In this document: positions 56,501-62,597 of the stretch, piece after piece
Numbering within the stretch: position 1 is the first letter of the stretch
Layout of the letters: every line of letters starts with the position of its first letter
Assembly (NCBI RefSeq): GCF_014839835.1
Contig: NC_071626.1
Location: 558,001-622,000 of the forward strand
From: Dryobates pubescens
Taxonomy: Eukaryota; Chordata; Aves; Piciformes; Picidae
Reading direction: 5' to 3'
Length of the DNA: 64,000 bases
Translations under genes and position numbers: made by a program
The notes under the pieces: generated by a model
What the model was told of the DNA's origin: nothing
Seen by the model: the letters and a program-made list of their open reading frames with translations, nothing else
The model's database searches: none

Positions 56501-58461
56501 AAGATGAATTCTCACCGTGGATTTATGTCACTGGAGGAACTAACTTAACACAGCAGCCACACAAAGACCAGATTCCTTTCTTAGGGCTCAGGGCTGGTCA
56601 TGGACAAACAAAGGCATGCACAGGTAGCACCTGCACAGCTGTGGAGCGAATCCTTCCTCATACCAGGAGCTGCCTGGTAAAACCAGAAGCCTTACTGCTG
56701 TTAGGGCAATGCCACTTTCACTGACGATGGTAAAGACAGCACTTCCCTCTGACAGCTTTCTCTGCACACCTGCAAACCCAGGTGTGCCTTAAACAAAGGT
56801 GCAAATCACACTGACCAGCTGCAAACTGATCTGATTTTGAGGCTGAACTGCAGCAGGAGATATATTTAGCCAGTGATTTAAATAAGGTCAAGATGGTGCT
56901 GTAGCCTCATTACCTAATGAGAGGTCTCATTTACTCTGCATCTGGGGCTGAACAGCAACTGCTGACCCCCTGCCAGCTGAGAAGGGGCATTGGGAAAAGG
57001 AGAGAAAACCTCTGAGCTGAAATGAGAACTGATTGAATGACACAACAAACCTAACACCAATGACAGTACAAAGTACACAAGGTTCTACTCAGCCCAGCAA
57101 AGGCACAGCAGTCACAACAAGGGGAAAGCAGCCCGCAGAAGAATGGTAAGGGAGCCCCTGGAGGGCCAGAGGCAAGCAGGAGATGCAGAGCAGACCAGGA
57201 GGAAAGCTCATCCTCAGCAAACTCCTCCCTTTATAACGGGCATGACGCTCATGCTCTGGGACCCACCTGTGAGCCAGCTCAAGGCAGCCGCCCCGGCTGA
57301 CTCCACATTGTCACTGGCCTGCAAAGCAGGGCTGGTTTTGAGCCTGCCCCAGCAACACCAGGCCACAAGCCCCGCCACAGAGCCGGCGGTTTCACGCAAG
57401 CCCTGCAAGTAACACCAACGCCTGGAAGCCAAGGTACTCTCAGTGCTCACCGCACGGCTGAGCGCACGCCGAGGGGGGCGCCGTCCCCGGGGCGCGCCGA
57501 GGGGGGCGCCCCTTCCCCGGGGCGCGCCGAGGGGCACTTGCCAGGGCGCGCCGAGGGGGGCGCCGTCCCCGGGGCGCGCCGAGGGGCACTTTCCAGGGCG
57601 CGCCGAGAGGGGCGCCGTCCCCGGGGCTCGCCGAGGGGCACTTTCCAGGGCGCACCGAGAGGGGCGCCGTCCCCGGGGCGCGCCGAGGGGCACTTTCCAG
57701 GGCGCACCGAGAGGGGCGCCCCTTCCCCGGGGCGCGCCGAGGGGGGCGCCGTCCCCGGGGCGCGCCGAGAGGGGGGCGCCTTGCAGCCGCCTCACACTGA
57801 TGCAGAAGCAGAGTTTATTTGCTGCACAGCGGATTTGCTGCCTTTGCTCAGCCTCCAGCACAGAGCGGCGCGAAGCCCCCTCCCCCCGCACCGTGCTTTC
57901 TGCTCCGGCCCTCGCAGGCCGTGCCGACCCCCGGCCGGTCCCTTTCGCCCCTGCTCAGCCCCTCCTGGCTCCCGAGGGCCGGAGCCTCGGCGGGAGCAGC
58001 GCCCGGCACGGCCCTCCCACGGCGGCGCACCGAGACCGCAACGCCCGCAGGCGGAGGCGGGCAGCCTGGGCGAGCCGGCGCACAAAGGGATCGCCCCTCG
58101 CACGGCGGAGGCTCCGGCGGCCCCGGCCCGGCTCGCTCTCCCGCCGGCGGCGCCGTCCTCGGCCTGCGCGGAGGGGCGCGGCGGCCACCCGAGGATGCTG
58201 CGGGACACCCCGCGCCGGTCCCGGCGAGCACCGCCCCGACGCGCCGGTTCCGCCGGCTCCCGCCCGCGGCAGACGCTGCCCCCGGCCGGGCCCCACGCCC
58301 GCCCCACGCCCGCCGGTCACCTCGGCCCGCCCGGCGCACGCCACCCCCGGGGGCCGCGGCGCAACGCCCCGGCGAGGGGCGGAGAGACACGGGCCCAACC
58401 CGCCCCGGGTCGCCCCCGCGCCCACCTCAAACACCACTTCTTCGTCAAACTCCGGTGTCAT
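25975..58461 (-). CDS. VEZT: Vezatin, complete, twelve coding exons
   Basis: Twelve exons from 58461 down to 25975 join in phase into 793 codons plus TGA; human vezatin has 779. Vezatin is a membrane protein of adherens junctions that links myosin VIIA to the cadherin-catenin complex and also acts in hair cells, sperm and neurons. The start [12 protein letters not shown] and the following [17 protein letters not shown] equal the human N-terminus. Two hydrophobic segments (about residues 148-165 and 171-187, exon 5) are the transmembrane hairpin, followed by the conserved vezatin domain through exons 5-9, a coiled-coil-like stretch, and an acidic C-terminus. All introns are GT-AG except intron 6, which is U12-type AT-AC. 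Introns are filled with CR1 and minisatellites. It shares a CpG promoter head-to-head with FGD6, as in human. No disabling change is seen. Confidence 0.97.
26520..27559. other. VEZT intron 11, no recognised content
   Basis: No repeat or exon seen. Confidence 0.4.
27560..27832 (+). repeat. CR1 LINE 3' end
   Basis: Sense copy with GGTTCCACCTCAGCATGAGG and GGAGCAGGCTGCCCAGAGGG; VEZT intron 11. Confidence 0.92.
27833..28806. other. VEZT intron 11, right part
   Basis: Contains a short (GGGAA)n run at about 28175-28207; otherwise nothing recognised. Confidence 0.4.
28807..29014 (-). CDS. VEZT: VEZT exon 11
   Basis: Acceptor CCTTAG, donor GTAAGC. It encodes [20 protein letters not shown] then a charged helix ending [32 protein letters not shown], almost the human sequence. 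Confidence 0.96.
29233..29448 (+). repeat. CR1 LINE 3' end
   Basis: Sense copy in VEZT intron 10, 58 bases from exon 10. Confidence 0.9.
29506..29606 (-). CDS. VEZT: VEZT exon 10
   Basis: Acceptor CCCAAAG, donor GTAAAA, phase 1 to 0. It encodes [20 protein letters not shown] then [13 protein letters not shown], matching human KPEIACENPHCTVVPLKQPT and DKDPIPEEQ. Confidence 0.92.
29985..30345 (+). repeat. CR1 LINE 3' end
   Basis: Sense copy with ATTCAGCCTGAAGAAGAGGA and GGATGATCTGGGAGAGCTTT. Confidence 0.93.
30346..31144. other. VEZT intron 9, no recognised content
   Basis: No repeat or exon seen. Confidence 0.4.
31145..31550 (-). repeat. CR1 LINE, young subfamily copy 2
   Basis: Antisense; conceptual translation of 31225-31509 is identical over 94 residues to those of copies 3 and 4. 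Confidence 0.95.
31875..31955 (+). repeat. CR1 LINE extreme 3' end
   Basis: Sense tail ending in the ATGAGTCTATGACTCTGTGA microsatellite-like end. Confidence 0.75.
31956..32509 (-). other. VEZT intron 9, unrecognised open minus-strand segment
   Basis: An open minus-strand frame at about 31956-32294 of some 110 codons has a protein-like composition ([20 protein letters not shown]) but no family is recognised. It could be a fossil insertion or chance. Confidence 0.3.
32510..32703 (-). CDS. VEZT: VEZT exon 9
   Basis: Acceptor CACTTAG, donor GTAACA. It encodes [20 protein letters not shown] onward to [20 protein letters not shown] and EAISQV, as in human. Confidence 0.96.
33037..33371 (-). CDS. 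VEZT: VEZT exon 8
   Basis: Acceptor TTTTGCAG, donor GTGAGT, 335 nt. It encodes [20 protein letters not shown] and [16 protein letters not shown] and [14 protein letters not shown]. Its second half is very GC-rich, with arginine and alanine replacing the human residues between YRYF and LRSLQ. A GC-rich minisatellite begins 10 bases upstream of the acceptor. Confidence 0.95.
33381..33838. repeat. GC-rich minisatellite beside VEZT exon 8
   Basis: Mixed 20-21-bp subunits (GGGCACGGGGCAGCGGGGCC and GTGCCAGGCTGGGCTCCG) repeat about 20 times. The plus strand is G-rich, so quadruplex formation is plausible. It begins 10 bases from the exon 8 acceptor. Confidence 0.95.
33845..33908 (+). repeat. CR1 LINE extreme 3' end
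   Basis: Sense tail GGGACTCGATGATCTTGGAG. Confidence 0.75.
33909..35159. other. VEZT intron 7, no recognised content
   Basis: No repeat or exon seen. Confidence 0.4.
35160..35450 (+). repeat. CR1 LINE 3' end
   Basis: Sense copy of the GGTCAGGGACTGGCAGAGGC subfamily. Confidence 0.92.
35645..35890 (+). repeat. CR1 LINE 3' end
   Basis: Sense copy with GGAGCAGGCTGCCCAGAGAG and a variant tail. Confidence 0.88.
35891..36299. other. VEZT intron 7, no recognised content
   Basis: No repeat or exon seen. Confidence 0.4.
36300..36730 (-). repeat. CR1 LINE, young subfamily copy 3
   Basis: Antisense, almost identical to 31145-31550. Confidence 0.95.
37153..37300 (-). CDS. VEZT: VEZT exon 7
   Basis: Begins with one base completing the codon split by the U12 intron; ends in phase 0 before GTGAGC. 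It encodes [20 protein letters not shown] then [20 protein letters not shown] and DGFSLPALK, nearly identical to human. Confidence 0.97.
37301..37986 (-). other. VEZT: VEZT intron 6, U12-dependent AT-AC intron
   Basis: The intron starts with ATATCCTTT, a full match to the U12-type AT-AC donor, and ends in AC. A CCTTGACT branch motif lies at 37311-37318, its branch A (37313) 13 bases from the exon. Only this AT-AC boundary gives the conserved reading [13 protein letters not shown]; no GT-AG choice keeps the frame. A CR1 fragment sits inside at about 37740-37945. Confidence 0.92.
37740..37945 (+). repeat. CR1 LINE 3' end inside the U12 intron
   Basis: Sense copy with GGTTGGACATCAGGGGGAAG; leaves both U12 splice signals untouched. 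Confidence 0.88.
37987..38124 (-). CDS. VEZT: VEZT exon 6
   Basis: Acceptor TTGACAG; ends in phase 2 right before the U12-type donor ATATCCTTT. It encodes [20 protein letters not shown] and [20 protein letters not shown] then LYMLK. Confidence 0.95.
38440..38535 (-). repeat. CR1 LINE 3' fragment
   Basis: Antisense fragment CATGGGCAGGGATGCCTTCC to CACCTCCAGGGAGGTGACAC. Confidence 0.7.
38536..38889. other. VEZT intron 5, no recognised content
   Basis: No repeat or exon seen. Confidence 0.4.
38890..39645 (+). repeat. CR1 LINE, young subfamily copy 4 (longest)
   Basis: About 755 bases, sense, from upstream 3' region to a GATTCTAGGATTCTATATTG tail, the most complete young copy here. Confidence 0.95.
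39646..40234. other. VEZT intron 5, no recognised content
   Basis: No repeat or exon seen. Confidence 0.4.
40235..40620 (+). repeat. CR1 LINE 3' end
   Basis: Sense copy with CTGGGGCTGTGCAGCCTGGA and TCTGGAGACTTTCCAACTTG. Confidence 0.92.
40621..41979. other. VEZT intron 5, mostly unique
   Basis: Only a small 18-bp tandem repeat is recognised. Confidence 0.4.
41817..41869. repeat. 18-bp tandem repeat, 3 copies
   Basis: Unit GGCACCCAGGGGTTTGGC-type, immediately 3' of VEZT exon 5 in intron 5. Confidence 0.85.
41980..42255 (-). CDS. VEZT: VEZT exon 5, transmembrane hairpin
   Basis: Acceptor CTCTTGCAG, donor GTGAGT. It encodes two hydrophobic stretches ([18 protein letters not shown] and [17 protein letters not shown]), then [20 protein letters not shown] and ISRGFTL, which is identical to human. 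Confidence 0.96.
42320..42608 (-). repeat. CR1 LINE 3' end
   Basis: Antisense copy with GAATGGTTTAGCTTGGAAGG and the upstream TCATCCTATCACC end. Confidence 0.93.
42609..42765 (+). repeat. CR1 LINE fragments, opposite orientation
   Basis: Sense pieces GTTCAGCCTGGAGAGAGGAG and a tail; together with 42320-42608 they form a head-to-head pair. Confidence 0.75.
42766..43539. other. VEZT intron 4, no recognised content
   Basis: No repeat or exon seen. Confidence 0.4.
43540..43790 (-). repeat. CR1 LINE upstream 3' region
   Basis: Antisense segment with CTTCTCCAGCCTCAGCAGCC and CTCATGGCCTCCTCTGGACC. Confidence 0.88.
43875..44105. repeat. Minisatellite of about 46-54 bp, 5 copies
   Basis: Unit core AATCACCACTGGATAGCTCT with GATGGATCA; later copies carry a growing internal (ATCA)n run, which accounts for the unequal unit lengths. 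Confidence 0.92.
44376..44551 (-). CDS. VEZT: VEZT exon 4
   Basis: Acceptor CCGGCCAG, donor GTACTG, ends in phase 2. It encodes [20 protein letters not shown] then [18 protein letters not shown] and [12 protein letters not shown]; the split tryptophan codon is finished by exon 5. Confidence 0.94.
44855..45275 (-). repeat. CR1 LINE 3' end
   Basis: Antisense copy with an internal 27-base tandem duplication at about 45002-45055. Confidence 0.93.
45643..45732 (-). CDS. VEZT: VEZT exon 3
   Basis: 30 codons, [20 protein letters not shown] then [10 protein letters not shown], phase 0 to 0, donor GTGAGT. It matches human QGILLKVAETIKSWIF and DDLLHKL. Confidence 0.92.
45733..46689. other. VEZT intron 2, no recognised content
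   Basis: No repeat or exon seen. Confidence 0.4.
46690..47045 (-). repeat. CR1 LINE, young subfamily copy 5 (3' part missing)
   Basis: Antisense; lacks the last 140 or so bases of the element seen in copies 2-4, so its integration junction is odd. Confidence 0.93.
47046..47629. other. VEZT intron 2, no recognised content
   Basis: No repeat or exon seen. Confidence 0.4.
47630..48300 (-). repeat. CR1 LINE 3' region, about 670 bp
   Basis: Antisense copy reaching far upstream (CTCCTGCTGGCCACAGCACT, CACCTTAGCCACCTGGGCCC), ending about 195 bases from VEZT exon 2. Confidence 0.92.
48495..48629 (-). CDS. VEZT: VEZT exon 2
   Basis: Acceptor CCTTTCAG, donor GTGAGT, 45 codons, phase 0 to 0. It begins [20 protein letters not shown]; the second half is less conserved. 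CR1 copies lie about 100-200 bases away on each side. Confidence 0.95.
48735..49175 (+). repeat. CR1 LINE 3' end
   Basis: Sense copy with GTTGGGGCTGCTCAGCCTGG and GTTGGACATCAGGAGGAAGC; same subfamily as 53845-54285. Confidence 0.93.
49176..49869. other. VEZT intron 1, no recognised content
   Basis: No repeat or exon seen. Confidence 0.4.
49870..50145 (+). repeat. CR1 LINE 3' end, chimeric
   Basis: The first about 100 bases match the subfamily with GGTTGGAGTTTAGGAAAGAT and GCTGCAAGGGTGGTCAGG; from about 49980 it matches the subfamily with GGCTGGGGAGACTCTGGCAC. Confidence 0.85.
50146..51805. other. VEZT intron 1, unique stretch
   Basis: 1.6 kb with no CR1 and no recognised exon. Confidence 0.4.
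51806..52306. repeat. Pentanucleotide array (GGCAA/GGCAG), about 500 bp
   Basis: About 100 units of GGCAR with rare variants. Long frames through it on both strands are by-products of the repeat. Confidence 0.97.
52360..52540 (-). other. Coding-like minus-strand exon candidate in VEZT intron 1
   Basis: An open frame running through [30 protein letters not shown] stops at a strong donor (GTGAGT, 52354-52359) in phase 0. VEZT exon 2 also starts in phase 0, so splicing to it would stay in frame. The flank is moderately CpG-rich. There is no in-frame ATG nearby and no clear acceptor, and the family is not recognised. It may be an alternative VEZT exon or chance. Confidence 0.25.
52541..53019. 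other. VEZT intron 1, unassigned
   Basis: Moderately CpG-rich at its left end; nothing else recognised. Confidence 0.35.
53020..53258 (+). repeat. CR1 LINE 3' region with deletion
   Basis: Upstream segment (GGACAAGTGCAGGGTCTTGC, GGAGAGGGACCTGGGGAGCC) joined to the tail GGGACTGGATGACCTCAGAG. Confidence 0.8.
53259..53844. other. VEZT intron 1, unassigned
   Basis: A protein-like open minus-strand stretch (about 53340-53590) resembles no family known to me. Confidence 0.3.
53845..54285 (+). repeat. CR1 LINE 3' end
   Basis: Sense copy, closely similar to 48735-49175. Confidence 0.93.
54286..54689. other. VEZT intron 1, unassigned
   Basis: No repeat or exon seen. Confidence 0.4.
54690..55065 (+). 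repeat. CR1 LINE 3' end, old
   Basis: Sense copy, more diverged, ending GGACCAGATGACCTCCAGAG. Confidence 0.8.
55066..55724. other. VEZT intron 1, unassigned
   Basis: A 176-codon plus-strand open frame is present but matches no family known to me. Confidence 0.3.
55725..56000 (-). repeat. CR1 LINE 3' end
   Basis: Antisense copy interrupted at about 56000 by a second CR1. Confidence 0.88.
56003..56205 (-). repeat. CR1 LINE fragments adjacent to the previous copy
   Basis: Antisense CAGCCTCCCTGGGCAGCCTG to CCTCAGTCTCCCCTCTCC, then a separate upstream CR1 piece at about 56140-56205. Confidence 0.85.
56206..57464. other. VEZT intron 1, unique stretch
   Basis: No repeat or exon recognised. Confidence 0.4.
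57465..57782. repeat. CpG-dense minisatellite, about 12 units
   Basis: Alternating units GGGGCGCGCCGAGGGGGGCG and GCCGTCCCC or GAGGGGCACTTTCCAGGGC. CpG-saturated, with repeated GGCGCGCC palindromes; 640 bases from VEZT exon 1. Confidence 0.95.
58426..58461 (-). CDS. VEZT: VEZT exon 1 (coding part)
   Basis: 12 codons [12 protein letters not shown], ending in phase 0 at GAG before GTGGGC, inside the CpG island. It is identical to the human start. Confidence 0.95.
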
Positions 58462-58876
58462 CCTTCTCCGCCATGCCACCCCCTATGGGCACTCTGGGAA
58501 ACGGAGTCCGCCGCGGCGCCGCCGCCGCCTCGCCGCCCTGCCCTGCCCGGCGCGGCCCGGACACTACAGCCCCCAGGATGCACCGCGAGAGGCACTTCCG
58601 GCCGCGCTCCGGGAGGGGCTGGTTGGTCGGACGGGCGCGCAGGACGGATCAGGTTCGTCCCGGGGCCAGCAGGGGGCGCTGCCGCGCGGCGGCGAGGCTG
58701 TGGGCAGCGGCTGCCGGCGCTCAGTCTGCCGCCAGCCGCGGGGCGTTATGCGGCGGCGGGCGGTGGGCATAGCTGGCGGGCGGCGCGGGGGAACAATGGG
58801 CTCCTTCTCCTCGGCCCTCAGAGGGGCCGTGGCGTAAGGGACGAGAGGGAGGACGGCGCGGCGCGTGGGGAGCACC
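58462..58876. promoter_or_regulatory. Bidirectional CpG promoter of VEZT and FGD6
   Basis: The two start codons are only 415 bases apart, on opposite strands, inside a CpG island spanning about 57.9-59.5 kb. Two long matches to the ZNF143/THAP11 element are visible: ACTACAGCCCCCAGGATGC at 58563-58581 (+) and ACTCCGTTTCCCAGAGTGC at 58489-58507 (minus). An ETS-type CTTCCG lies at 58595-58600. No TATA box is seen. Confidence 0.75.
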
Positions 58877-58889
58877 ATGAGCTCCGCTG
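58877..58889 (+). CDS. FGD6: FGD6 exon 1, coding part
   Basis: ATG AGC TCC GCT G then GTGAGT: M-S-S-A plus one base, with a good AGCACCATGA start context. Human FGD6 (a FYVE, RhoGEF and PH domain Cdc42 exchange factor) starts MTSAAEIKKPP and lies head-to-head with VEZT. The call rests on those four residues, the split alanine codon and the position; the large second exon is not in the window. Confidence 0.6.
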
Positions 58890-60019
58890 GTGAGTGCCCG
58901 GAGAAAGTTTGAGGAGCGGCTGTTCCCTTCCGCCCGGCCAGCCGGTGGCAAGCGGGGAGCCCGCACGTCCCTGCGGCCACAGAGCCGAGCCTCACCCCGT
59001 GGTGCCCGGCAGGGCCCGGGGGCAGCGGGGGCAGGGGGCCACAAGGGAGGGGCACCGCCGTCGCCCCGCGGTGCCGGCGCGGGACGGGAGCGGGAGCCGC
59101 TGTGGCGATTTTCGTCCCTGCCGCTCCGGGCGGCTGCGCCCAGCTCTGCCCTACCGCCGCGGCGGGGCCGGGAGCTGCGTCCCGGCAGGAGGGAGCCGGG
59201 GAGCAGCCTCGCATCCCGCTCCTGCCCCGAGTGCAGCTCTTCGCCGGGGTCCCCTCCCGGCTCTCGGGGCCGTGCGGGCACGTCCCAGCCCCGGCGGTGC
59301 GCGGAGCTGACCCTGCGCGCCCTGCCCCCGTGGCCGCTCCCGCGTGTCCGGCCGCGGACAGGGTCCCTTCGGTGGGGCTGGGCTGGCGGCGGGTGGGACC
59401 TGCCAGGAGGCTCCGCCGGGGGCTGCGGCAGGAAAGGCAGCCCCGGGCTTTGAGTTCCTGCTCCGTCCGGCTCGGCGGGGCTGGCAGACTTTGTCAGCGG
59501 CTGAGCTCCGCCGTTGCTCCGGGGCTATAGCAGAGTCCTCCCGCGGGGGCAGGGGTGCTGGAAAGCCTTCAGCCTCTCCAGCTTCAGCTGGCCTACTTCA
59601 GTGCTGTCCTCATCCTTCCTCCCCCTCCCCTGGCTAAAAGAGCTGCGAGGCAAATCCTGGGTTAAAACGATCCAGAACTTCCCTGCCTCGAGGGGAGTTG
59701 TGCTCATGTATTTGTTCCTGTGGTTGCGCAGCGGTGTGCTGCTGGTACTTTCCTTCACCCATCTGCCAGATCGGTCGCTTCCTTTCTTTACTCCGCTTGA
59801 GGAAGAGGCTGGGAGTCGTTTCTGCCCTGGGAGGATGTCATGTGCGAGCTGGGATGTGCTGGGGGGAAGCACACCGCAGTGTAAACCCGAAGGAGCAGAC
59901 TGCTGCCGGCCAGGGCTGGGGGCAGAGGAGGTGTTTGAAGTTACAAATGGTACACAGGCGTCAAGCAAAACCATCGACCTCGTCCTGAGCGATTTCCCCT
60001 CAAATATGGGATGGGACTT
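58890..60019 (+). other. FGD6: FGD6 intron 1, CpG-rich start
   Basis: The CpG island continues to about 59.5 kb; no further exon recognised. Confidence 0.45.
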
Positions 60020-60302
60020 TTGACAAGGACTTGTGGGGATGTGATGAGGGGAAATGGATTGAAGCTGGGAGAGGGCAGATTTAAACTGGAAATTAGGAAG
60101 AAATTCTTTCCAGTGAGGCTGGGGAGGCTCTGGCACAGGCTGCCCAGGGAGGCTGTGGCTGCTGCCTCCTCCCTGGAGGTGTTGAAGGCCAGGCTGGATG
60201 AGGCCTTGAGCAAGCTGGGAGGTGTCCCTGCCCATGGAGAGGGTGGGAACTGGATGAGCTCTGAGGTCCTTTCCGACCCAACCCCTTCCCTGATTCCATG
60301 TC
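60020..60302 (+). repeat. CR1 LINE 3' end
   Basis: Sense copy with GGGAAATGGATTGAAGCTGG and AAATTAGGAAGAAATTCTTT, close to a general CR1 consensus. Confidence 0.93.
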
Positions 60303-60494
60303 AGATTGTTACCGAGTCCAGCATCAGCCACCTGGCCTCGTGAAGCAGGAGGTGCTGGGAAACAGCAAGCTGTGCAGTGCATCTCTCTGCTCCATTTACT
60401 GTGTTTCCGCCTTTAATCAAACCACAGAAGTGATTTGCTGTAGAGCTGGGGAAAAGACGTGAGAAGGTGGGAGAGCAGCTCTGCAGCTCTGCTG

Positions 60495-60768
60495 CGCTGC
60501 TGTCCCGGGGCAGTGCTGCTGTCCCGGGGCAGTGCTGCTGTCCCGGGGCAGTGCTGCTGTCCCGGGGCAGTGCTGCTGTCCCGGGGCAGTGCTGCTGTCC
60601 CGGGGCAGTGCTGCTGTCCCGGGGCAGTGCTGCTGTCCCGGGGCAGTGCTGCTGTCCCGGGGCAGTGCTGCTGTCCCGGGGCAGTGCTGCTGTCCCGGGG
60701 CAGTGCTGCTGTCCCGGGGCAGTGCTGCTGTCCCGGGGCAGTGCTGCTGTCCCGGGGCAGTGCTGCTG
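60495..60768. repeat. 19-bp minisatellite, about 14 copies
   Basis: Unit GTGCTGCTGTCCCGGGGCA repeated with almost no variation, implying recent spread or ongoing homogenisation. Confidence 0.97.
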
Positions 60769-61247
60769 CCCGCGGGCTTCTCGCTGCTCCTCTGAGCAGC
60801 TGTGCGAGGAGGAGATGCGGCTTAGGGGGTGCTCAAGAGCTTGGAGCTGGGCTGCTGCAGTTTGGTGAGGAGCAGAAAGATTTCTCAGCACCGAGCAGTG
60901 ATTTCAGGACTTCCAGGGCCGAGGTTTTGTGAGTGTCTCTGCTGATGGTGTCTGAGGAGGAGGTTTGCTGAGCAGTCACTTGGAAAGCAAGAGAAAGGGA
61001 TGCTGAGGAAGACAGTGACAAGGAAGTGGAACAGTTACATGGAAAATGTGAACTGTAGCCAAGGATTTGCAGGGCAAGGTGTAGAAAGAGTCCTGATGGG
61101 CAGAAAGAGCTGAGGGGGTATGTGAAGGGCCTCGAAGAAAGGATGAAGAGTATTGTGTGGGTGATGTGTGACGGAGGACTGAATGAAAAAGAGCTTTGGA
61201 GAACAAGTGAAACAAGATGGGAGATTGGAGACCTTGCTGCCAGTGTC
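60769..61247. other. FGD6 intron 1, unassigned
   Basis: No repeat or exon seen. Confidence 0.4.
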
Positions 61248-61650
61248 ATGACATCTGTCTGAGGAGGAAAGGCTGAGAGCCCTGGGGCTGCTTAGCCTGG
61301 AGAGGAGAAGACTGAGAGGGGATCTGAGCAATGCCTGTAAATGTCTGAGGGGTGGGTGTCAAGCAGAAGGGGCCAGGCTCTTTTTGGTGGTGCCCTGGGC
61401 TAGGATGAGGGGCAGTGGGCACAAACTGGAACCCAGGAAGTTCCACCTCAGCATGAGGAGAAAGTTCTTTGGTGTGAGTGGCTGGAGCCTGGAGCAGGCT
61501 GCCCAGAGAGGCTGTGGAGTCTCCTGCTCTGGAGACTTTCCAAACCCACCTGGATGTGTTCCTGTGTGACCCTGCTCTGGCAGGGGGTTGGACTGGGTGA
61601 TCTCCAGAGGCCCCTTCCAACCCCTCCCATTCTGTGAACCTGTGACAGCT
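61248..61650 (+). repeat. CR1 LINE 3' end
   Basis: Sense copy with GCTGCTTAGCCTGGAGAGGA and GGTTCCACCTCAGCATGAGG-type sequence, ending CCCCTCCCATTCTGTGAACC. Confidence 0.93.
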
Positions 61651-62534
61651 TTTGACATTTCAGCTGAGGAGCTCTTAGGCAGGGTCTGAAAAGATTTGAG
61701 GACTGCCCAAAGACAGTCCTGAGGGTTTAATATCCATCTCTTGCTTTGTGTTGCTGCAGAATTCAGCTCCTGCAATGTATAGCCAGGCTTTATAAAGCTG
61801 TTGCTCCAAAGCCACAAACTTAGCAGCTCCTATATTTTACATCATAGAACTACAGAATGGTTTGGCTTGGAGGGGACCCTAAAGATGATGTGGCTCCAAC
61901 CCAGGCCCTGTGATCCATGGGATCTGTTTTCTCCCCTGAAATGATGTAGTTGTGAGTTCAGTTGTCACTCTGGGCTGTGCTACCCGAGCTGCCTGACAGC
62001 TGATTGCCAGCACAGCACTTGAGGAAACACTTCAGCATCGTGTGTGAGGGCTGCAGGTGGAACTTGGAATGCCCTGGCATCCTCCTGCTTCACCTGAAGG
62101 GTTTGAGTCTGCCTTTTGTGTCTCCTTTTAATGCCCCTTTGGAACACAGCAAGCTGGTGCAGCATGGTCTGTGCTATTTGTAAAGTAGGGTTTGCAGATC
62201 TGAGTGACTTCAGCTTGATCTGCAGGGCTGTGCTGCTTGAGGGGACTGTGGAGAGGGAAATCAAACACAGCTTCTGGCTGTGAGCAGAGTTGTGAAGGTC
62301 TGACAGTGGTAAGCCAGCCTTAGCTCCAGCCCAGCCTGCCTGCTGCCCTGCTAAATAATGCAGTGCATATTCAGTTCCTTGCTCTGTCTCTCCTCTGCAG
62401 TTTCAGTTACCTCTCGGGCCAGAGCTGGGCATCATTCAGTGGCAGGTGAAGGAGTTCTGCCACAGCTGTTGCTTGCATATCTGCAAATGGACATTTAATC
62501 CTGGACTTGTTAGAACTAAGGAAGAGAGGTGGTG
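61651..62534. other. FGD6 intron 1, mostly unassigned
   Basis: Apart from a short CR1 tail at about 61843-61915, nothing recognised. Confidence 0.4.
61843..61915 (-). repeat. CR1 LINE extreme 3' end
   Basis: Antisense tail CTACAGAATGGTTTGGCTTG. Confidence 0.8.
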
Positions 62535-62597
62535 GGGAGGTTGGAGGAGGTATCTTTGAGGTCCCTTCCAAGCTGAGCCATTCTGTGGTCTGTGTGT
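62535..62597 (+). repeat. CR1 LINE extreme 3' end
   Basis: Sense tail GAGGTCCCTTCCAAGCTGAG. Confidence 0.65.

Noticed and set aside
57443-58893. Frames above 450 codons across the VEZT/FGD6 CpG island
   Set aside because: GC-rich sequence and a minisatellite lack stop codons by chance; arginine-, alanine- and proline-rich with no family match.
60301-60932. Repeated SRGSAAVPG-type frames
   Set aside because: Translations of the 19-bp minisatellite.
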